This document shows positions 4,371 through 5,434 of a stretch of 5,434 bases of DNA, one piece after another (position 1 is the first letter of the stretch; every line of letters begins with the position of its first letter). The position numbers and the translations under genes are program-made. This stretch comes from Patescibacteria group bacterium (GTDB lineage: Bacteria; Patescibacteriota; Patescibacteriia; 2-12-FULL-60-25). Below the pieces are notes generated by a model. It did no database searches and was not told the DNA's origin. It was given only the letters and a program-made list of their open reading frames with translations. The stretch is from contig JAHJFW010000039.1 in NCBI GenBank assembly GCA_018824765.1, forward strand, positions 1 through 5,434. Direction: 5' to 3'.

Positions 4371-5159
4371 ATGGGTACGTGCAAACGGATTTGGGCAATG
4401 ATCCGGCGCCCTGCCGGATTGCCCGTACAGAAAAAGGGACTTGACCCCATTTCTTTGTTGGTGGCTGTCGGAATCGCGGCCTGCGGAGGAGCGGGTGCGG
4501 ACGAAGGCGACGGAAGCGGTAACGGCGGATCCGGTAACTCGGGTCTGACCGGAACCGGCAACCAAGGCAACGGCAACTCGGGAACTGGCGCTGGCGGCTC
4601 AAGTTCGAGCGGCACAGGCGGCGGCGAAGTCTGCCATCCCACTCTGGAGAATGGGTGGTGCGCTGACGCGCCGAGTTGCGAGTGCGAAGTGACGTCCTGG
4701 TATCCCAACATGCCATGTCCGGGGCTGGACGAAAACGGGGACAAGATTCCCGATGCCATTGGCAATGTCTGCTTCCCAGGTCACAACCAGTGCGGATGCG
4801 ACTTGCCGCTCGGCGAGGACTACCAAGCGCCGGATGCAGAGTGCATCCAGTACATCGGCGGGGATACGTGGGTAAAGGTGGGGGAACCGGACATAAAAGG
4901 ACCGATCGGATCATCTTACAAAGAAAACGGACAACTCCGCATGGCTGGGCTAGGACCTTCATATATTGACTACTACGATGGATGTGTGGTCTCGGCAAGA
5001 AAAATCGTCTGGAACCAAACAAACCGCGACCAGTATGATTTTGCCGAGGGCGAGTTCAGCCCGGACTGCAAGACCATCACCATGAACTACTTCCATGCCG
5101 GCGAGGCAGAACCGTTCGAGACTGTGCAGGTCGTGTGGCTCCACCATCCGGGAGCGTGA
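4371..5159 (+). CDS. Secreted Cys-rich lipoprotein with Gly/Ser/Asn linker
   Basis: A 262-residue predicted lipoprotein. The hydrophobic stretch ISLLVAVGIAA (27-37) ends in a lipobox-like I-A-A-Cys38. Residues 39-85 are a flexible Gly/Ser/Asn/Thr tether. The globular part (86-262) has eleven cysteines, at 88, 97, 103, 105, 116, 134, 141, 143, 158, 205 and 233, including CEC and CGC pairs, which suggests disulfides outside the membrane. LDENGDKIPD (119-128) resembles the acidic calcium loop of thrombospondin type 3 repeats. The last 100 residues alternate like beta strands. I do not recognise the family or function. The start at 4371 is supported by AGAGGAG nine bases upstream. The n-region of 26 residues is unusually long and is encoded largely by a REP-like repeat. 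The gene is transcribed divergently from the radical SAM operon and closed by a terminator. Confidence 0.82.
   Translation: MGTCKRIWAMIRRPAGLPVQKKGLDPISLLVAVGIAACGGAGADEGDGSGNGGSGNSGLTGTGNQGNGNSGTGAGGSSSSGTGGGEVCHPTLENGWCADAPSCECEVTSWYPNMPCPGLDENGDKIPDAIGNVCFPGHNQCGCDLPLGEDYQAPDAECIQYIGGDTWVKVGEPDIKGPIGSSYKENGQLRMAGLGPSYIDYYDGCVVSARKIVWNQTNRDQYDFAEGEFSPDCKTITMNYFHAGEAEPFETVQVVWLHHPGA
4398..4454. repeat. REP/MITE-like double inverted repeat inside the signal peptide region
   Basis: ATCCGGC (4401-4407) and GCCGGAT (4413-4419) make a perfect 7-bp hairpin with a GCCCT loop. Ten bases later a 26-bp imperfect inverted repeat runs from AGAAAAAGGG (4429-4438) through ACTTGA to CCCCATTTCT (4445-4454). 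From memory, GGGACxTGACCCC with flanking A and T runs resembles dispersed palindromes seen in many environmental genomes, often with REP-associated transposases. No transposase is in the window, and copy number cannot be judged here. Confidence 0.45.
4506..4625 (+). repeat. Low-complexity Gly/Ser/Asn linker coding segment
   Basis: Forty codons (residues 46-85) consist mostly of GGN with AAC, TCG and ACC, including repeated pieces such as GGTAACTCGGG and GGCAACTCGGG. It encodes the tether between the lipid anchor and the Cys-rich domain, and is likely to vary in length between strains through slippage. Confidence 0.7.
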
Positions 5160-5218
5160 AACTAGACCCGTGAGCCATGACCTCCTCTAACTCCTCCTTC
5201 GCACAGTGGAGGAATAAC

Positions 5219-5250
5219 CACCCCCGCATTCTTGCGAGGGGTTTTTATTT
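5219..5250 (+). terminator. Rho-independent terminator of the lipoprotein gene
   Basis: CCCC (5221-5224) pairs with GGGG (5238-5241) and CGCA (5225-5228) with TGCG (5233-5236). One A is bulged and the loop is TTCT. TTTTTATTTT follows (5242-5251). Its T-tract overlaps the stop codon of the converging minus-strand gene (5247-5245). A second, weaker stem, TCCTCC (5192-5197) with GGAGGA (5208-5213), lies just upstream. Confidence 0.88.
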
Positions 5251-5434
5251 TGCTCGAACACAATTCCTCCCCTTAACTCTCCTAATGTAAGATAGGTTAG
5301 GTGGGGTTATTTCGTTATAAATCTTCTGCATTACGCTCTCGATTTCATTCAATACATCGTTATTCCAAAAACGAAGCACTCGAATTCCTTTTTCTTCGAG
5401 CAAGGCGGTTCTTTTCTGATCCATCTCGATATGA
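5245..5434 (-). CDS. DUF559-type nuclease-like protein, C-terminal part
   Basis: The last 62 codons of a minus-strand gene whose start is beyond the window; the stop TAA is at 5247-5245. The segment reads DQKRTALLEEKGIRVLRFWN and continues NDVLNEIESVMQKIY. This is the signature of the end of the DUF559 domain, a Vsr/PD-(D/E)XK-like endonuclease fold common in uncultivated bacteria. A basic tail (PPNLSYIRRVKGRNCVRAK) follows the domain. The catalytic half is not visible, so activity cannot be judged. Such proteins are often stand-alone accessory genes. The gene converges on the lipoprotein gene. Confidence 0.8.
   Translation of the reverse strand, partial: HIEMDQKRTALLEEKGIRVLRFWNNDVLNEIESVMQKIYNEITPPNLSYIRRVKGRNCVRAK

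Noticed and set aside
4371..4765. Other open frames overlapping the lipoprotein gene, including a proline-rich one on the minus strand
   Set aside because: The proline run is simply the complement of the Gly codons in the linker; no ribosome site or family features were seen.
4267..5022. Long minus-strand open frame of 251 codons opposite the lipoprotein gene
   Set aside because: It is an Arg/Pro/Ser-rich antisense reading of GC-rich repeats, has no recognisable domain, and runs through the promoter and leader of a gene with a good ribosome site, lipobox and terminator.
1..5434. CRISPR array, tRNA or rRNA genes, toxin-antitoxin pair, riboswitch
   Set aside because: No regularly spaced direct repeats, no cloverleaf or rRNA core sequences, no paired small toxin/antitoxin frames, and no recognisable riboswitch aptamer in the leaders examined by eye.

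Overview
The window is bacterial DNA with standard stop usage. TGA ends at least five of the genes, which argues against the recoded Gracilibacteria/Absconditabacteria. Genes are small, Shine-Dalgarno sites are clear, intergenic gaps are short, and there are many textbook rho-independent terminators. SemiSWEET-type mini-transporters, a DUF559 nuclease-like tail and a secreted lipoprotein with a DxNxDxxPD calcium-loop-like motif would fit an uncultivated environmental lineage such as a Patescibacteria (CPR) group. A deltaproteobacterial or myxobacterial source is also possible. This is a weak inference: no marker gene lies in the window.

Layout. (1) Bases 1-84 are the 3' end of an unidentified plus-strand gene, followed by a terminator. 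(2) Bases 222-503 and 636-920 hold two consecutive plus-strand genes for about 93-residue, three-helix membrane proteins. The second is a recognisable SemiSWEET (PQ-loop/MtN3 family). The first is a divergent paralogue that has lost the PQ motif and the TM3 asparagine. Each has its own terminator, and the second has its own promoter. (3) Two convergent terminators (948-973 plus, 974-1008 minus) separate these from a compact minus-strand operon, 4157 down to 1031. In transcription order it encodes a radical SAM protein, the alpha and beta halves of a thiamine-diphosphate 2-oxoacid decarboxylase of the phosphonopyruvate/sulfopyruvate type, and a class I SAM-dependent methyltransferase. The first gap is 12 nt and the next two junctions are ATGA overlaps. 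(4) A 213-bp divergent control region (4158-4370) follows. (5) A plus-strand Gly-rich, Cys-rich lipoprotein runs from 4371 to 5159 and has a terminator. (6) The C-terminal 62 residues of a DUF559-type protein enter on the minus strand (5434-5245).

Working together. The minus-strand operon looks like a small biosynthetic or modification module. The split decarboxylase should turn a 3-substituted pyruvate (phosphono-, sulfo- or another) into an aldehyde. The radical SAM protein and the methyltransferase would act before or after it. No PEP mutase, phosphosulfolactate synthase, aminotransferase or dehydrogenase is in the window, so neither a phosphonate nor a coenzyme M pathway can be assigned. 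The radical SAM protein has an unusual CX2CX2C cluster motif, and the decarboxylase beta subunit has an altered active-site loop, so the substrate may be new. The other notable signal is a REP-like double inverted repeat that appears to have inserted in frame inside the lipoprotein signal peptide.
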